A stretch of 64,000 bases of DNA from Kitasatospora paranensis (GTDB taxonomy: Bacteria > Actinomycetota > Actinomycetes > Streptomycetales > Streptomycetaceae). Below are positions 26,897-36,446 of this stretch, one piece after another (position 1 is the stretch's first letter; every line of letters begins with the position of its first letter). The notes beneath the pieces were generated by a model, which ran no database searches, was not told the DNA's origin, and saw nothing but the letters and a program-made list of their open reading frames with translations. The translations under genes and the position numbers were made by a program. The stretch is from contig NZ_BAABKV010000001.1 in the NCBI RefSeq assembly GCF_039544005.1, positions 1,054,001 to 1,118,000 on the forward strand, read 5' to 3'.

Positions 26897-27868
26897 GTGC
26901 CGGCAATGGTGGACAAGCAGGCCCGACGGATCGCTGAGTTCATCGAGCCGCTGCGTGTGGAGCCCGGCTCGCACGTGGATCTCGCGAAGGACTTCGACCC
27001 CCGCTACAAGGCCCGGGTGAAGAAGCGTGACGGCGCGGAGCTGCTGCGCACCGGCGTCGGCCTGCTCGCCGAGTACCAGGCGAAGCTGGCCGCCCAGGAC
27101 AGCTACGGCGTCCTGTTCTGCCTCCAGGCGATCGACGCGGGCGGGAAGGACGGGACGATCCGCCACGTCATGAGCGGGGTCAACCCGCAGGGCGTCCACG
27201 TCAGCAGCTTCAAGGTGCCCTCCGCCGAGGAGCTCGACCACGACTACCTGTGGCGCTATGCGCAGCGCCTGCCGGCCCGCGGGGACATCGCGATCTTCAA
27301 CCGGTCGCACTACGAGGAGGTGCTCGTGGTGCGGGTGCATCCCGAGAACCTCGACCGGCAGCGGCTGCCGGAGGAGGCGAAGGGCCGGGACGTCTGGACG
27401 CACCGCTACCGGGCGATCAACGACTGGGAGCGCTACCTCTGCGAGAACGGGTTCAAGGTCGTGAAGATCTTCCTGAACCTCTCCGAGGAGGAGCAGCGCA
27501 CCCGCTTCCTGAAGCGCATCGACCTGCCGGAGAAGAACTGGAAGTTCTCGGCGGCGGACGTCCGCGAGCGCGAGCGCTGGGACGACTACCAGCGCGCCTT
27601 CTCCGAGATGCTCTCGGCCACCAGCACGCCGTGGGCGCCGTGGTACGTCGTGCCGGCCGACCGGAAGTGGTTCGCGCGGATCTGCGCCGCGGCCGTCCTC
27701 GTGCACACGCTGATGGAGATCGACCCCCGGTACCCGACCGTCGGCAAGAAGGCCCGCAAGGAGTTGCGGGCTGTCCGGCGACAGCTGGAGGACGAGGCGC
27801 CCGCGGGCGCGGCGCGCGACCCCTACGCGGCCGAGCACCGGCCCGGACGCGGGAAGGAACGGCCGTGA
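26897..27868 (+). CDS. ppk2: PPK2-family polyphosphate kinase
   Basis: 323 residues. The P-loop-like motif is IDAGGKDGTIRH (Asp80, Lys84), and the lid module and catalytic arginines lie in FNRSHYEEVLVVRVHPE and WTHRYRAINDWE. KVPSAEELDHDYLWR is typical of single-domain PPK2 enzymes that transfer phosphate between polyphosphate and nucleoside mono- or diphosphates. GTG start with GAGGAAG. Its stop overlaps the start of the P-type ATPase by 4 nt (GTGA), so these two are co-translated, suggesting ATP regeneration linked to ion pumping. Confidence 0.94.
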   Translation: MPAMVDKQARRIAEFIEPLRVEPGSHVDLAKDFDPRYKARVKKRDGAELLRTGVGLLAEYQAKLAAQDSYGVLFCLQAIDAGGKDGTIRHVMSGVNPQGVHVSSFKVPSAEELDHDYLWRYAQRLPARGDIAIFNRSHYEEVLVVRVHPENLDRQRLPEEAKGRDVWTHRYRAINDWERYLCENGFKVVKIFLNLSEEEQRTRFLKRIDLPEKNWKFSAADVRERERWDDYQRAFSEMLSATSTPWAPWYVVPADRKWFARICAAAVLVHTLMEIDPRYPTVGKKARKELRAVRRQLEDEAPAGAARDPYAAEHRPGRGKERP

Positions 27869-30595
27869 GCGCGGGCCCCGGCGCACGACCCTGGTACGCG
27901 ACGCCGCCGGAGGAGGTCGCGGCGCAGCTCGGCGTGGACCCGGAGGTGGGGCTCTCCGCCGCCCGGGCGGCGGACCTGCTCGCCGCGCACGGCCCGAACG
28001 CGCTGCCCGAGGAGAAGACCGAGCCGGGCTGGCTGCGCTTCCTCGACCAGTACCGCAGCTACATGCAGATCATCCTGGTCGCCTCCGCGGTGGTCGCGCT
28101 GGCGATCAAGGAGTGGAGCACCGCGATCCTGCTGATCGTCCTGACGCTGTTCAACGCGGTCGTCGGCCTGCGGCAGGAGGGCAAGGCCGAGAGCGCGATG
28201 AACGCGCTGCGGTCGATGATGAAGACCACGGCCCGGGTCCGGCGGAACGGGGTGGAGTCGGAGATCCCGGCGGAGCAGCTGGTGGTCGGGGATGTCGTGC
28301 TCATCACCGCCGGGGACACCGTCCCGGCGGACGGGCGGATCGTCCGGGCGAGCGCGCTGCAGATCGACGAGTCCGCGCTGACCGGCGAGAGCGTGCCGGC
28401 GGCGAAGGAGGCGGGCACCCTGACGGGCGACCGGCTCGGCCCGGGCGAGCAGTCCACCATGGCGTTCATGAACACCCCGGTCACCCACGGCAGCGGCCTG
28501 CTGGTCGTCACCGGGACGGGCGCCGGGACGGAACTGGGCAAGATCTCCGGGATGCTCTCGGCGACGGAGAAGGAGCAGACCCCGCTCACCCGCGAGCTGA
28601 ACACGCTGACGCTGTGGATCGCGGCGGCAGCCGGCGCCACCATGGTGGTGATGTTCGTCCTCGGCCGCAGCCGCGGCCAGGCCTGGGACGCGCTCTTCGT
28701 CAGCGCCGTCTCGCTGGCCATCGCGGCCATCCCGGAGGCCCTGCCCACCGTCACCCAGGTGATCCTCTCGGTCGGCAGCCTCAACCTCGCCAAGCGCAAC
28801 GCCATCGTCAAGGAACTGCCGTCCGTGGAGACCCTGGGCTTCACCTCGGCGATCAACTCGGACAAGACCGGCACCCTGACGATGAACCAGATGACCGTCG
28901 TCGAGGTCCTCAGTCCGACCGACCGCTACACCGTCTCCGGCAGCGGCTACGGCCTGGAGGGCCGGGTCCACCACGCCGCCGGCTCCTCCCCGGGCATTGA
29001 GGACGCCATCCTGCCGTACCTGATCGCCAGCGACGCCAAGCTGGTGGACGGCACGGTGGTCGGCGACCCGACCGAGGGGCGCTGCTCGTCCTCGGCCACA
29101 AGGCGGGTCTGGACATCGACGCCACCCGGGAGCGCTACCCGCGGCTCGCCACGCTGCCGTTCGACCCCGAGTACAAGCTGATGGCGACCTTCACCTCGAC
29201 CGTGGACGCGTCGGGACGGCCGGTGGTGCGGTGCTTCGTCAAGGGCGCGGCGCCCGCCGTCACCTCCCGCGCCAGCACGGCGCTCGCCGGGGGCGGACGG
29301 TGCCGTGGGACGCCGAGCTGAGCGGGCGCGCCGACGCGGCGTCCGAACGGATGGGCGGCGAGGGGCGCCGGGTGATGGCGGCGGCGGAACGCGACCTGGA
29401 CCCGGCGGACTTCGACCCGGACGGCGACCTGCTGGCGCTCGTCACCGAGCTGCGGATGACCAGCCTGGTCGGCATGGTCGACCCGCCGCGCGCGGAGTCC
29501 GAGGAAGCGGTGGCCAGTGCCCAGGCCGCCCACATCCGGGTCCGCATGGTGACGGGGGACGACGTCACCACCGGCGAGGCCATCGCCCGGCAGCTCGGGA
29601 TCCCCGGCACGGCGATCCTCGGGGCGGACTTCGCCGCCCTGCCGGAGGCGGAACGGATGGCCCGGATCGACGACATCGGGGTGGTCGGCCGCGTCGCGCC
29701 GGAGCACAAGGTCCTGCTCGCCGACACGCTCAAGAAGAAGGGCGAGGTCGTGGCGATGACCGGCGACGGCGTGAACGACGCGCCCGCCATCAAGGCCGCC
29801 GACATCGGCATCGCCATGGGCAGCGGCACCGACGTGGCCAAGAACGCCGGGCGGATGATCCTCTCCGACGACAACTTCGCGACCATCGTCTACGCCGTCG
29901 AGGAGGGGCGGAAGCTCTACGACAACCTCACCAAGTACATCCGCTTCGTCCTGATGCTCCTGGTCACCTTCGTCCTGACGTTCCTCGGCGCGACGGTCTT
30001 CAACATCGCCGCCGGCGAGCCGTTCACCCCGCCGCAGGTGCTGTGGATCCACTTCGTCGTCAACGCGCCGTTCGGCTTCGCCCTGGGCTTCGACCTGGCG
30101 AGCCCCGGCCTGATGCGGCGCACCCCGCGCCCGCGCGGCGAATCGCTGCTGACCAAGTCCGTCATGGTCACCGTCGGACTCAGCGGACTGGCCGTCACCG
30201 TGGCCCTGCTGCTGCTGATCACCCTGGGCCAGCACCACTTCGGCGACATCAGGACGGGCAACTCGATCGCGTTCACCGCCTTCGCGCTCTGCCTGATCGT
30301 GGCGGCCTACGAATGCCGCAGCGAACGCGCGACCGCCCTGACCCCCACCACGTTCGACAGCCGGCCGATGAACCTGGCGGCCCTGTCGGAGTTCGTCCTC
30401 GCCGTCCTGGTGACCCAGATGGACGCCTTCCGCCGCATGCTCGGCACTACCGAGATCACCCTCGGCCAGTTCGGCTGGGCCCTGCTGGCCCCCGTCGCCC
30501 TCCTGGTCCTCTGGGAGCTCGGCAAGCTGCTCGCCCGCCGTACCCCACCCGTGGCACCCGGCCCCGGGCCCTCCCCCGGCGCGCCGGGCCGCTAG
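27865..30595 (+). CDS. P-type (IIA-like) cation-transporting ATPase (frame changes near 29093 and 29290)
   Basis: About 910 residues when bridged. Cation-ATPase N-terminal domain, TGES actuator loop (173-176), PEALP ion-site helix (290-294), phosphorylation site NSDKTGTLTMNQ (Asp333), and the hinge MTGDGVNDAPAIKAADIG are all present. The C-terminal helices include VLWIHFVVNAPFGFALGFDL. This pattern fits Ca2+/Mn2+ pumps and mycobacterial CtpF relatives. Two single-base losses break the nucleotide-binding domain, one in GAGGGGCGCTG where GAGGGGGCGCTG is expected. It overlaps ppk2 by 4 nt. Confidence 0.85.
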
Positions 30596-30639
30596 CGCGA
30601 CCGGGGCCCCGCGGCGCGGAACCTAGGGGCCGAGCGCCC

Positions 30640-31492
30640 CGCGGAGCCACTGTTCGACGCCTGCGACGTGCACGCGCGCCCCGGCCTCCGCGAGATCGGG
30701 ACGGCGGTCGGCGATGGCGTCCTGCTGGCGGGCCGCTACCGCCTGCTCGACCAGGGCGGCCTCGCCGACCTGCTCCCGGAGGCGGCCGCCCGGGGCCGCA
30801 GCGTGGTGATCATCGGCCCCGGACTCGCGCCGCTCAGGCGGGACTTCACCCTGTCCGAGCTGGCTCCGCGGGCCCGGGCGGCCGGGGTCGCCGGGATGGT
30901 GCCGGTACAGACGGTCACGGTGGCCGAGGAGACCCCGGAGCTGCTCGCCCTGGCCGCCTCGGACGACCTGGTGGCCGGGGTGGTCGGCTGGACGGACCTG
31001 GCGGCCGCGGACGTCGCGAGCGACCTGGCCGCCCTGCGCGAGGCACCCGGCGGCGAGTTCCTCGTCGGCGTCGCCACCAGGTGCAGGGCGAGCCCGCCCC
31101 GGACCGGCTGGCCCGGCCGGACACCCTGCGCGGGCTCCGGGCGGTGGCCGAGGCCGGGCTCGCATACGACCTGCTGGTGCTGCCGCACCAGCTGCCCGCG
31201 GCCATCGAGGCCGCCCGACGGGTGCCGGAACTCACCTTCGTCCTCGACCACTTGGGTAAACCGCCGGTCCGGTCGGGGCGGCCCGACGGATGGCGGACGG
31301 CCGTCCGGGCGCTGACGGCGCAGCCGAACACCGCGTGCAAGTTGTCCGGGCTGCTGACCGAAGCCGACCACCATGGCCGCCGGCTACGGCGATGTCGTGC
31401 GGGTGGCCGGTGAGTCGACGGAGCGCCTGACCGGGGCGGAGCGGACGGCGGCGTTCCGTTCGACCGCCGTGCGGGTCAACGGCCTCGCCTGA
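30640..31492 (+). pseudogene. deletion-fused remnant: fucose dehydrogenase (AKR) piece joined to L-fuconolactonase-type amidohydrolase
   Basis: Residues from about 30700 (GVLLAGRYRLLDQGGLADLL) match the centre of a D-threo-aldose/L-fucose 1-dehydrogenase. At about 30835 this joins PLRRDFTLSELAPRARAAGV, the N-terminal region of COG3618 lactone hydrolases. After a frame change near 31080, RGLRAVAEAGLAYDLLVLPH and LTFVLDHLGKPPV follow. A second gap after EADHH (31374) jumps to the family's C-terminal helix GYGDVVRVAGESTERLTGAE. The catalytic C-terminal Asp region is missing. Both parents belong to the L-fucose oxidation pathway, normally adjacent, so this is a decayed operon. Confidence 0.75.
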
Positions 31493-31527
31493 GCCGGCGC
31501 CTGGTCGCGCCCCGCCGGGCCGACGGA

Positions 31528-31567
31528 TGCCCGCCGGGGCCGCTTCGGAAAGCGGCACCGGCGGGCA
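31528..31567. terminator. long bidirectional terminator hairpin
   Basis: Outer stem TGCCCGCCGG / CCGGCGGGCA plus inner stem GCCGCTT / AAGCGGC with a CGGA loop, one G-A mismatch between. It lies between the remnant and the convergent CMD gene. Confidence 0.75.
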
Positions 31568-31659
31568 GGGCCGTTCGGGTGAAGCCCGGCCGCCGGGGCA
31601 CCGCCGGGCGGCGGCGGGGGCCGGAGGCCGGCACGAGCGTCCGCTGTCTGCCCCGGGTC

Positions 31660-31992
31660 TCAGCCCCGGGTCTCGGCCTCGATCTCCGCGTCGGCGACCG
31701 CGATCGCGACGCCGAGCGCCGAGGCGATGTTGCCGGCCGCCGTCATGACCCGGGCCGTCCCGATGATGGGGGCGACGGCCACCAGGACGTCCTGCAGCTG
31801 CGCGGCGGTCAGGCCGGCCCGCAGACCGGGCTCGATGTGGGCGAGGTAGGAGATCGGGGGCGCGTCCGAGGCGGCCAGCGCGGCGATCCTGGTCATGATG
31901 AGCATGTCCGGGGCCATCCCGCACCGCTCGACCGAGTCCACGGTCATGGCGGCGAGGGTGTCCAGGACGGGGGTCTCAGAGGCAATGGTCAT
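31660..31992 (-). CDS. carboxymuconolactone decarboxylase (CMD/AhpD-like) family protein
   Basis: 110 residues, all helical. TPVLDTLAAMTVDSVERCGM, TRIAALAASDAPPISYLAHI and GLTAAQLQDVLVAVAPIIGT follow the CMD fold. The CxxC redox pair of AhpD is absent (only one Cys, in ERCGM), so peroxiredoxin-partner activity is unlikely. AGGAGA precedes the ATG by 11 nt. Function unknown. Confidence 0.85.
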   Translation of the reverse strand: MTIASETPVLDTLAAMTVDSVERCGMAPDMLIMTRIAALAASDAPPISYLAHIEPGLRAGLTAAQLQDVLVAVAPIIGTARVMTAAGNIASALGVAIAVADAEIEAETRG

Positions 31993-32221
31993 GTCGATCG
32001 GTCTCCTGGTCGCAGGCACCGACGCGGAGGCGCGGAGAGTGAGGGTGTCCGCGAGCGCCGGGCGTCCTGCCACCACCGTAGGAGGCCCCCGCCCGTGCCG
32101 CACCGGGACGGCCCTCCCCGGCGGGGGTCCCGGCCCGGCCTGTGCCGTCCCCCGCGCACCGCGTCCCGGCCCGGGCCGAAACCACTGGCGGCACGGTGCC
32201 GGGAGCCGGTAGGAGTGGGGC

Positions 32222-32584
32222 ATGGCACGAAGCGCGCACCGCACGCACCGCCCGGAGGTCCGCCCCGTCCCGGTCGGGGCCCGCACCGCGAGGCCGTGGC
32301 GTGCCGTCCTGGTCCGCGAGCTCCGGTACAGCTCCGCAGGCGTGCGCATCGCCGCCCGCGAAGGACGGCGACCGGTGCCGCAGGAGGTGCGCCGCCGTGT
32401 TGCCGTGCACTTCTTCGCCCGCAGTGATCCGCGGGGAGGAGGAGTGGCTGCCGACGCGTACGTCGCGGAGCGGCGTGCCCGTCAGCTGACGCGACGACAG
32501 CTGGACCGGGTCCGCCTGGGGCAGGTGTCGGACATCGAGGTCGAGCCCGGGCGCCATCGGCACAGCGCCCGCTGGCTCGCCTGA
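32222..32584 (+). CDS. small basic hypothetical protein
   Basis: 120 residues, pI strongly basic. The coding signal is good: GTAGGAGTGGGG precedes the ATG, and the sequence has a structured centre (RAVLVRELRYSSAGVRIAAREG, VRRRVAVHFFARSDPRG) and end (RQLTRRQLDRVRLGQVSDIEVEPGR). I recognise no domain. The Arg-rich ends would suit nucleic acid binding. It is divergent from the CMD gene. Confidence 0.5.
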   Translation: MARSAHRTHRPEVRPVPVGARTARPWRAVLVRELRYSSAGVRIAAREGRRPVPQEVRRRVAVHFFARSDPRGGGVAADAYVAERRARQLTRRQLDRVRLGQVSDIEVEPGRHRHSARWLA

Positions 32585-32734
32585 GTCCCGGGGCGGGGCC
32601 GACCGCCGCCCTCGGCCGCCGCGGCCTCCTCCGGCCCGGCGTCGTCACCGGGTCGACCACGGCGGCGCGGAGCGCGAGGACGGTGCGGCGGCCGACGCCA
32701 CCGGCAGACGACGCCGCCGGAGGACGACGGACGG

Positions 32735-33271
32735 TCAGCTCAGGCAACCGACGTGGGCGAGGGCCCGCTTGAGCAGCACGCCCTGCCCGCCGGGCATCTC
32801 CTGCTGCACCACGGGCGACGCGGCCTCCTCCGGGCTGAACCAGACCAGGTCGAGCGCGTCCTGCCGGGGTCTGCAGTCGCCGGCCACCGGCACGATGTAG
32901 GCGAGCGAGACCGCGTGCTGCCGGGGGTCGTGGAACTCGGTGATCCCCGGGGTGGGGAAGTACTCGGCGACGGTGAACGGCTGCAGCGAGGCCGGGATCC
33001 GCGGCAGGGCCACCGGCCCGAGGTCCTTCTCCAGGTTCCGTTGCAGTGCGTCGCGGATCCGCTCGTGGTGCAGCACCCGGCCGGAGACCAGCGTCCGGCT
33101 GACCGTCCCGTCCGGTCCGATCCGCAGCAGGAGACCGATCCTGGTGACCTCGCCGGCGTCGTCGACACGCACCGGCACGGCTTCGACGTAGAGGATCGGC
33201 ATCCGGGCCCGGGTGGATTCGAGCTCCTCGGGAGCGAGCCAGCCCGGCGTGGTTTCCGTCATGTCAGACAT
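32735..33271 (-). CDS. DUF4916/NUDIX-related protein
   Basis: 178 residues. ARMPILYVEAVPVRVDDAGE, IGLLLRIGPDGTVSRTLVSG and EYFPTPGITEFHDPRQHAVS are conserved blocks of the actinobacterial DUF4916 family, which has a NUDIX-like fold. The canonical NUDIX box (GX5EX7REUXEEXGU) is not present, so hydrolase activity is doubtful. Two ATGs (33271 and 33262) are possible. Function unknown. Confidence 0.85.
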   Translation of the reverse strand: MSDMTETTPGWLAPEELESTRARMPILYVEAVPVRVDDAGEVTRIGLLLRIGPDGTVSRTLVSGRVLHHERIRDALQRNLEKDLGPVALPRIPASLQPFTVAEYFPTPGITEFHDPRQHAVSLAYIVPVAGDCRPRQDALDLVWFSPEEAASPVVQQEMPGGQGVLLKRALAHVGCLS

Positions 33272-33488
33272 TGGCCGATCGTACGTTCCGGGACTGCTCC
33301 GTGCCGAGGCCCCACCCCGGGTGGCCGCTTCGGAGTTGAAGCCGCCGCCCGCCCGGGCCTCCCCGCTCAGGGCGGTCCGTGCCGCCTTCGTGCGCCCGGG
33401 TAGGTGCCGCGGACCGCCCGGATCGGGCCGGGTCGCCGGGTGGGGGGCCGGGTGGGAGGCCGGCAGCTGCCGGGCGGGCCCGCGGGGC

Positions 33489-34310
33489 TCAGCACGACGG
33501 CACCGCCTCGGGGCCGATGGGGACGAGCGCGGAGATCGCGATGCGGTGGTTGGCCCGGCGGAACTCCGCGGCCACCCGCCCGCAGCCGGGGCACTCCTGG
33601 AGGTGCCGGGCCAGTTCACGCCCCCGCCGCCGGCCCGGCCGGCGGACGGCGCCGGCCAGCAGCGAGGTGAAGTAGCGGCACTCCAGCCCCGTCCCCTCGT
33701 CCACGTTCTCGCGCAGGTAGGCCTCTCGCAGCCCGGCACGCGCGCGGGCCGCCAGGGAGCGCACCCCGCTCGGCGTCATGCTCATCCGCTGGGCGACGGT
33801 GGCGGCCGGCTCGCCCTCGACCACGAAGAACCACAGCAGCACCTGCCACCGGTCGGGCAGGGTGCGGTACGCCCGGGCGACGAGTGCCGTCTCCTCGGCG
33901 GCGAGCAGCGCGCCCTCGGTCTCCGCCTCGTCGGCCAGGCACTCGGCCCAGGTGTGGAAGTCCTCCGGCAGCAGGATCCGGTCCGTGGTCTGGGCGCTCC
34001 ACTCCATCGCGGTGCGGCGGACGCACGCCATCAGGTAGGGCCGCCAGGCGTACCGCGGGCCGCGGCCGCGGGCGACGGAGAGGTAGGTGCTGGCGTAGGC
34101 CTCGGCGGCGAGGTCCTGGGCGGTCTGCGGGTCGCGGCAGTAGCGGCGGGCGTAGGCGAGCACGGCGGCGTGGTGGCGCCGGAACACCTCGGCCATCACG
34201 TCCCGGATACGGGAGTTGCGGGTGGTGGTCGAGGTGGCGAGCGCCGCCGCGAGTTCCGCGTCGCTCAGCGCGCTCATACCCGATTCGCGGGTGCTGGTCC
34301 GAAGGGTCAC
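33489..34310 (-). CDS. ECF sigma factor with C-terminal zinc-finger-like (zf-HC2) segment
   Basis: 273 residues from the GTG at 34310, preferred over the ATG at 34277 because GAGGA lies 5 nt upstream. Region 2 (VFRRHHAAVLAYARRYCRD, AYASTYLSVARGRGPRY) and region 4 (RTLPDRWQVLLWFFVVEGEP, MTPSGVRSLAARARAGLREA) of an ECF sigma are clear. After region 4 comes a tail with HLQECPGCGRV (H-x3-C-x2-C), the motif of anti-sigma zinc domains. No separate anti-sigma gene follows, so the sigma may carry its own redox- or metal-sensing control. Confidence 0.88.
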   Translation of the reverse strand: MTLRTSTRESGMSALSDAELAAALATSTTTRNSRIRDVMAEVFRRHHAAVLAYARRYCRDPQTAQDLAAEAYASTYLSVARGRGPRYAWRPYLMACVRRTAMEWSAQTTDRILLPEDFHTWAECLADEAETEGALLAAEETALVARAYRTLPDRWQVLLWFFVVEGEPAATVAQRMSMTPSGVRSLAARARAGLREAYLRENVDEGTGLECRYFTSLLAGAVRRPGRRRGRELARHLQECPGCGRVAAEFRRANHRIAISALVPIGPEAVPSC

Positions 34311-34778
34311 CTTGTTCCTCCTCAGCTCTGGCCTTCTCACGATGGGGAGTTCGTGGGCCTGACCGGTGTGACGACCGTGCGGGGCCGGGACGGCGAACTG
34401 CCTCATGAAGGGCATCGACGGCGGTCTGCTGCTGGGGCCGTCGGGACGGTGTGGCAGGAAGGGCCACAGCACACCAGTCCCACGGGTTTCAAGGCAACTG
34501 TCGCCATGAACGGTCGTACGCCCGGCGATTCCGGATCCGAATGTGGGGAATCCGCGTGAAGGTGTGCCCGGAGGCGCACACCCGCCGCCGCGCGCGCCGT
34601 GGCGGCCGACCGCGGGGCCCGGCGACCCCGTGGCGAGGCCGCGTCAAGTGTGACTCCCGGTAAATAACGGGAAAGTTCATACGGCATTCGCATGGTTGAA
34701 CGTCTCTGCCGAGGCAGAATCATGACTCTGCGTCAGCCCTGTCGGGTGGCGCTCCGGCACCGGTCGGGCACGCACAGC
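34311..34778. other. non-coding interval upstream of ECF sigma gene
   Basis: About 470 nt with no convincing gene on either strand. It should contain the sigma gene's promoter; no clear consensus elements are seen. The AT-rich stretch near 34660-34730 stands out in this GC-rich setting. Confidence 0.4.
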
Positions 34779-34837
34779 GGCAACAGGGTGGGGGCTCCCG
34801 CCGGCCGATAGCCGGTGGGAGCCCCCACCCTGTTGCC
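34779..34837. terminator. 27-bp-stem terminator closing the redox gene run
   Basis: GGCAACAGGGTGGGGGCTCC and 7 further bases (34779-34805) pair with 34811-34837 with a single G:T pair and a CGATA loop. It lies 14 nt past the stop of the last leftward gene. Confidence 0.85.
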
Positions 34838-34851
34838 ATTCCTTTGCCCGG

Positions 34852-35328
34852 TCACCCACCACCGGCGTGCACGTGCGCACCGCCGTGGTCGGCCCCGCCG
34901 ACGATCACTCCTCCGAGCAGGCCGTGCAACCGGTCCGTCGTGGTGTCGGACAGCACGACCACCCATCCGTCGCCCACCAGGTACGACCCGCCGTAGGCCT
35001 CCGCCTCCGAGGTCCAGGCGTCCTGGGCACGCGGTGTCGGGAAGGTCGCGATCCAGATCTCGTCCCCGCCCGCGGTGCACAGGCCCTGCCGGAGGTCGGC
35101 CGCGTCGGCGGTGATCTCGGCCGTGCAGCCGATCCGCCGGGCCAGCTCCTCCACCGACCTCCGGACGGGGCCCGGCGACGCCTGCGAGGACCCGGTCAAC
35201 CCGCCTGGCCCCCAGAGGAGTTCCGTGAGCCCCAGGAGGAGCAGGGCCAGCAGCGCGGCCCACCGGAGGGCGCCACGGACGGTCAGGGCCCGGCCGGCCG
35301 GTGCGCGGGCGGTACCCGTGGCACTCAC
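34852..35328 (-). CDS. membrane-anchored hypothetical protein with His-rich end
   Basis: 158 residues from a GTG overlapping the upstream stop by 4 nt (GTGA). There is a short cytosolic lead, one transmembrane segment (GALRWAALLALLLLGLTELL), then about 110 extracellular residues (SVEELARRIGCTAEITADA, YGGSYLVGDGWVVVLSDTT) and a Gly/His tail HGGAHVHAGGG. Two extracellular cysteines (GCTAEI, QGLCTAGG) could form a disulfide. No family recognised. Coupled to the Yx(F/W/Y)xxD protein gene, so probably part of the same surface complex. Confidence 0.75.
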   Translation of the reverse strand: MSATGTARAPAGRALTVRGALRWAALLALLLLGLTELLWGPGGLTGSSQASPGPVRRSVEELARRIGCTAEITADAADLRQGLCTAGGDEIWIATFPTPRAQDAWTSEAEAYGGSYLVGDGWVVVLSDTTTDRLHGLLGGVIVGGADHGGAHVHAGGG

Positions 35329-36322
35329 GGGCCGGTGGCCGCCTTGCCCATCGGGTTGATGGCCGTCCACTGGTTGTCCATCCCGTTCCCGAGGGCGTCA
35401 CCGTAGCCCTGGTCGCCCGTGTAGGTGTACGCGGGCGTGCAGTTGATGCTCAGCTGCCAGGTGCCGTCCGGACGCTTCATCTTGCCGATCAGCTTCGGGT
35501 TCACACCCTTGATCTTGCTGGCGTCGACCGGGGGCGCGGGCGTCCAGATCTTCAGGCACGCCCCCTCGCAGTTGGAGCGCATCGGCCAGGCGGTGTCCTT
35601 GCCGTAGTGGTACAGCGTCCGGCCCCAGCCGTCCACCATGATCGGGCCGAGCTGCGGGTGGTTCATGACGGAGATCTGCGCTCCGGTCGGGGCCTGCTGG
35701 GACGGCTGCGGCGCGGCCGTCGCCGAGGCGGACGCCGAGGCGCCGGCGCCGGCCGCCTTGGCCTTCGACCCGTCCGGCGCCAGGGCGTTCCAGGTACCGC
35801 CCACGCCCTGGCCCTTGGTGTCGCCGGGGGCGGTGTCCTGCGCGTACCGGTAGGCGGGCCAGCCGCCCACCGTCAGCTGGTGCGTGCCGTCGGCCCGGGT
35901 GATCTCGCCGAGCTTGCCCGGATCGATCCCGGTGCCCGCCGCGGTACTGGCGTCGTTGATGACGGGCGGCCAGGTGGTCGCGCAGCCCCGGAGCAGTTGG
36001 ACGCTGGCGGCTTCGCGGTGTCCTTGTCGAAGCGGTAGAGGGTGAAGCCCTGACCGTCGGTCATCACCGGGCCGAGCTGGTCGTCCACCCGGACGGCCAG
36101 CTGTCCGCCGGACTTGCCGTTGGCGGCCGCCGGCGAGGCCCCGGTGCTGCCGTAGTCGCCGTAGGCGCCGGCCGGGGACGGCGTCGCACCGGCCAACTGG
36201 GTTTGGCCGGAGGCCCCGTAGGACGTGGTGGCACTGCTGCTGGCGCCTCCGAAGGCCGCCATGAGCACGAGGCCGGCCAGCACGAGGCAGACCGCCACGA
36301 GGCCGTATCGTTTCGTCGTCAA
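35325..36322 (-). CDS. exported protein with four Yx(F/W/Y)xxD repeats, COG4315/PF03640 (frame change near 35990)
   Basis: About 332 residues when bridged. Start is a TTG at 36322 with AAGGAAG 5 nt upstream (the nearby ATG is out of frame). A single N-terminal hydrophobic helix (YGLVAVCLVLAGLVLMAAFG) acts as signal anchor. Four repeats follow: TLYRFDKD, PAYRYAQD, TLYHYGKD and PAYTYTGD, with SNCSGAC and SNCEGAC cysteine pairs after the first and third. The family is often found with membrane redox proteins, but its biochemistry is not established. The frame break near 35990 falls at GACATTWPP. Neighbours suggest an extracellular redox role. Confidence 0.82.
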
Positions 36323-36446
36323 GATCTTCCTTGCCTTTCCATCGGTGGAACGGAACGGTCGGGGAACTGCGTTCGGGTCGGTGGTGGTCGGGATGGGTGT
36401 TCGGGTCCGGCGGTCGGCGCGGTGGCCGGCCCGGGCCGGGCGGCGC

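Noticed and set aside
24986..27886. 966-residue open frame on the minus strand
   Set aside because: Antisense to SulP and PPK2, both of which have clear motifs and ribosome sites; the frame is a consequence of GC bias.
33213..34559. 448-residue plus-strand frame over the sigma gene
   Set aside because: Antisense to the ECF sigma factor and the DUF4916 gene; no family-like sequence.
34311..34778. Short ORFs between the sigma gene and the terminator
   Set aside because: They lack ribosome sites, biased codon use and recognisable sequence.
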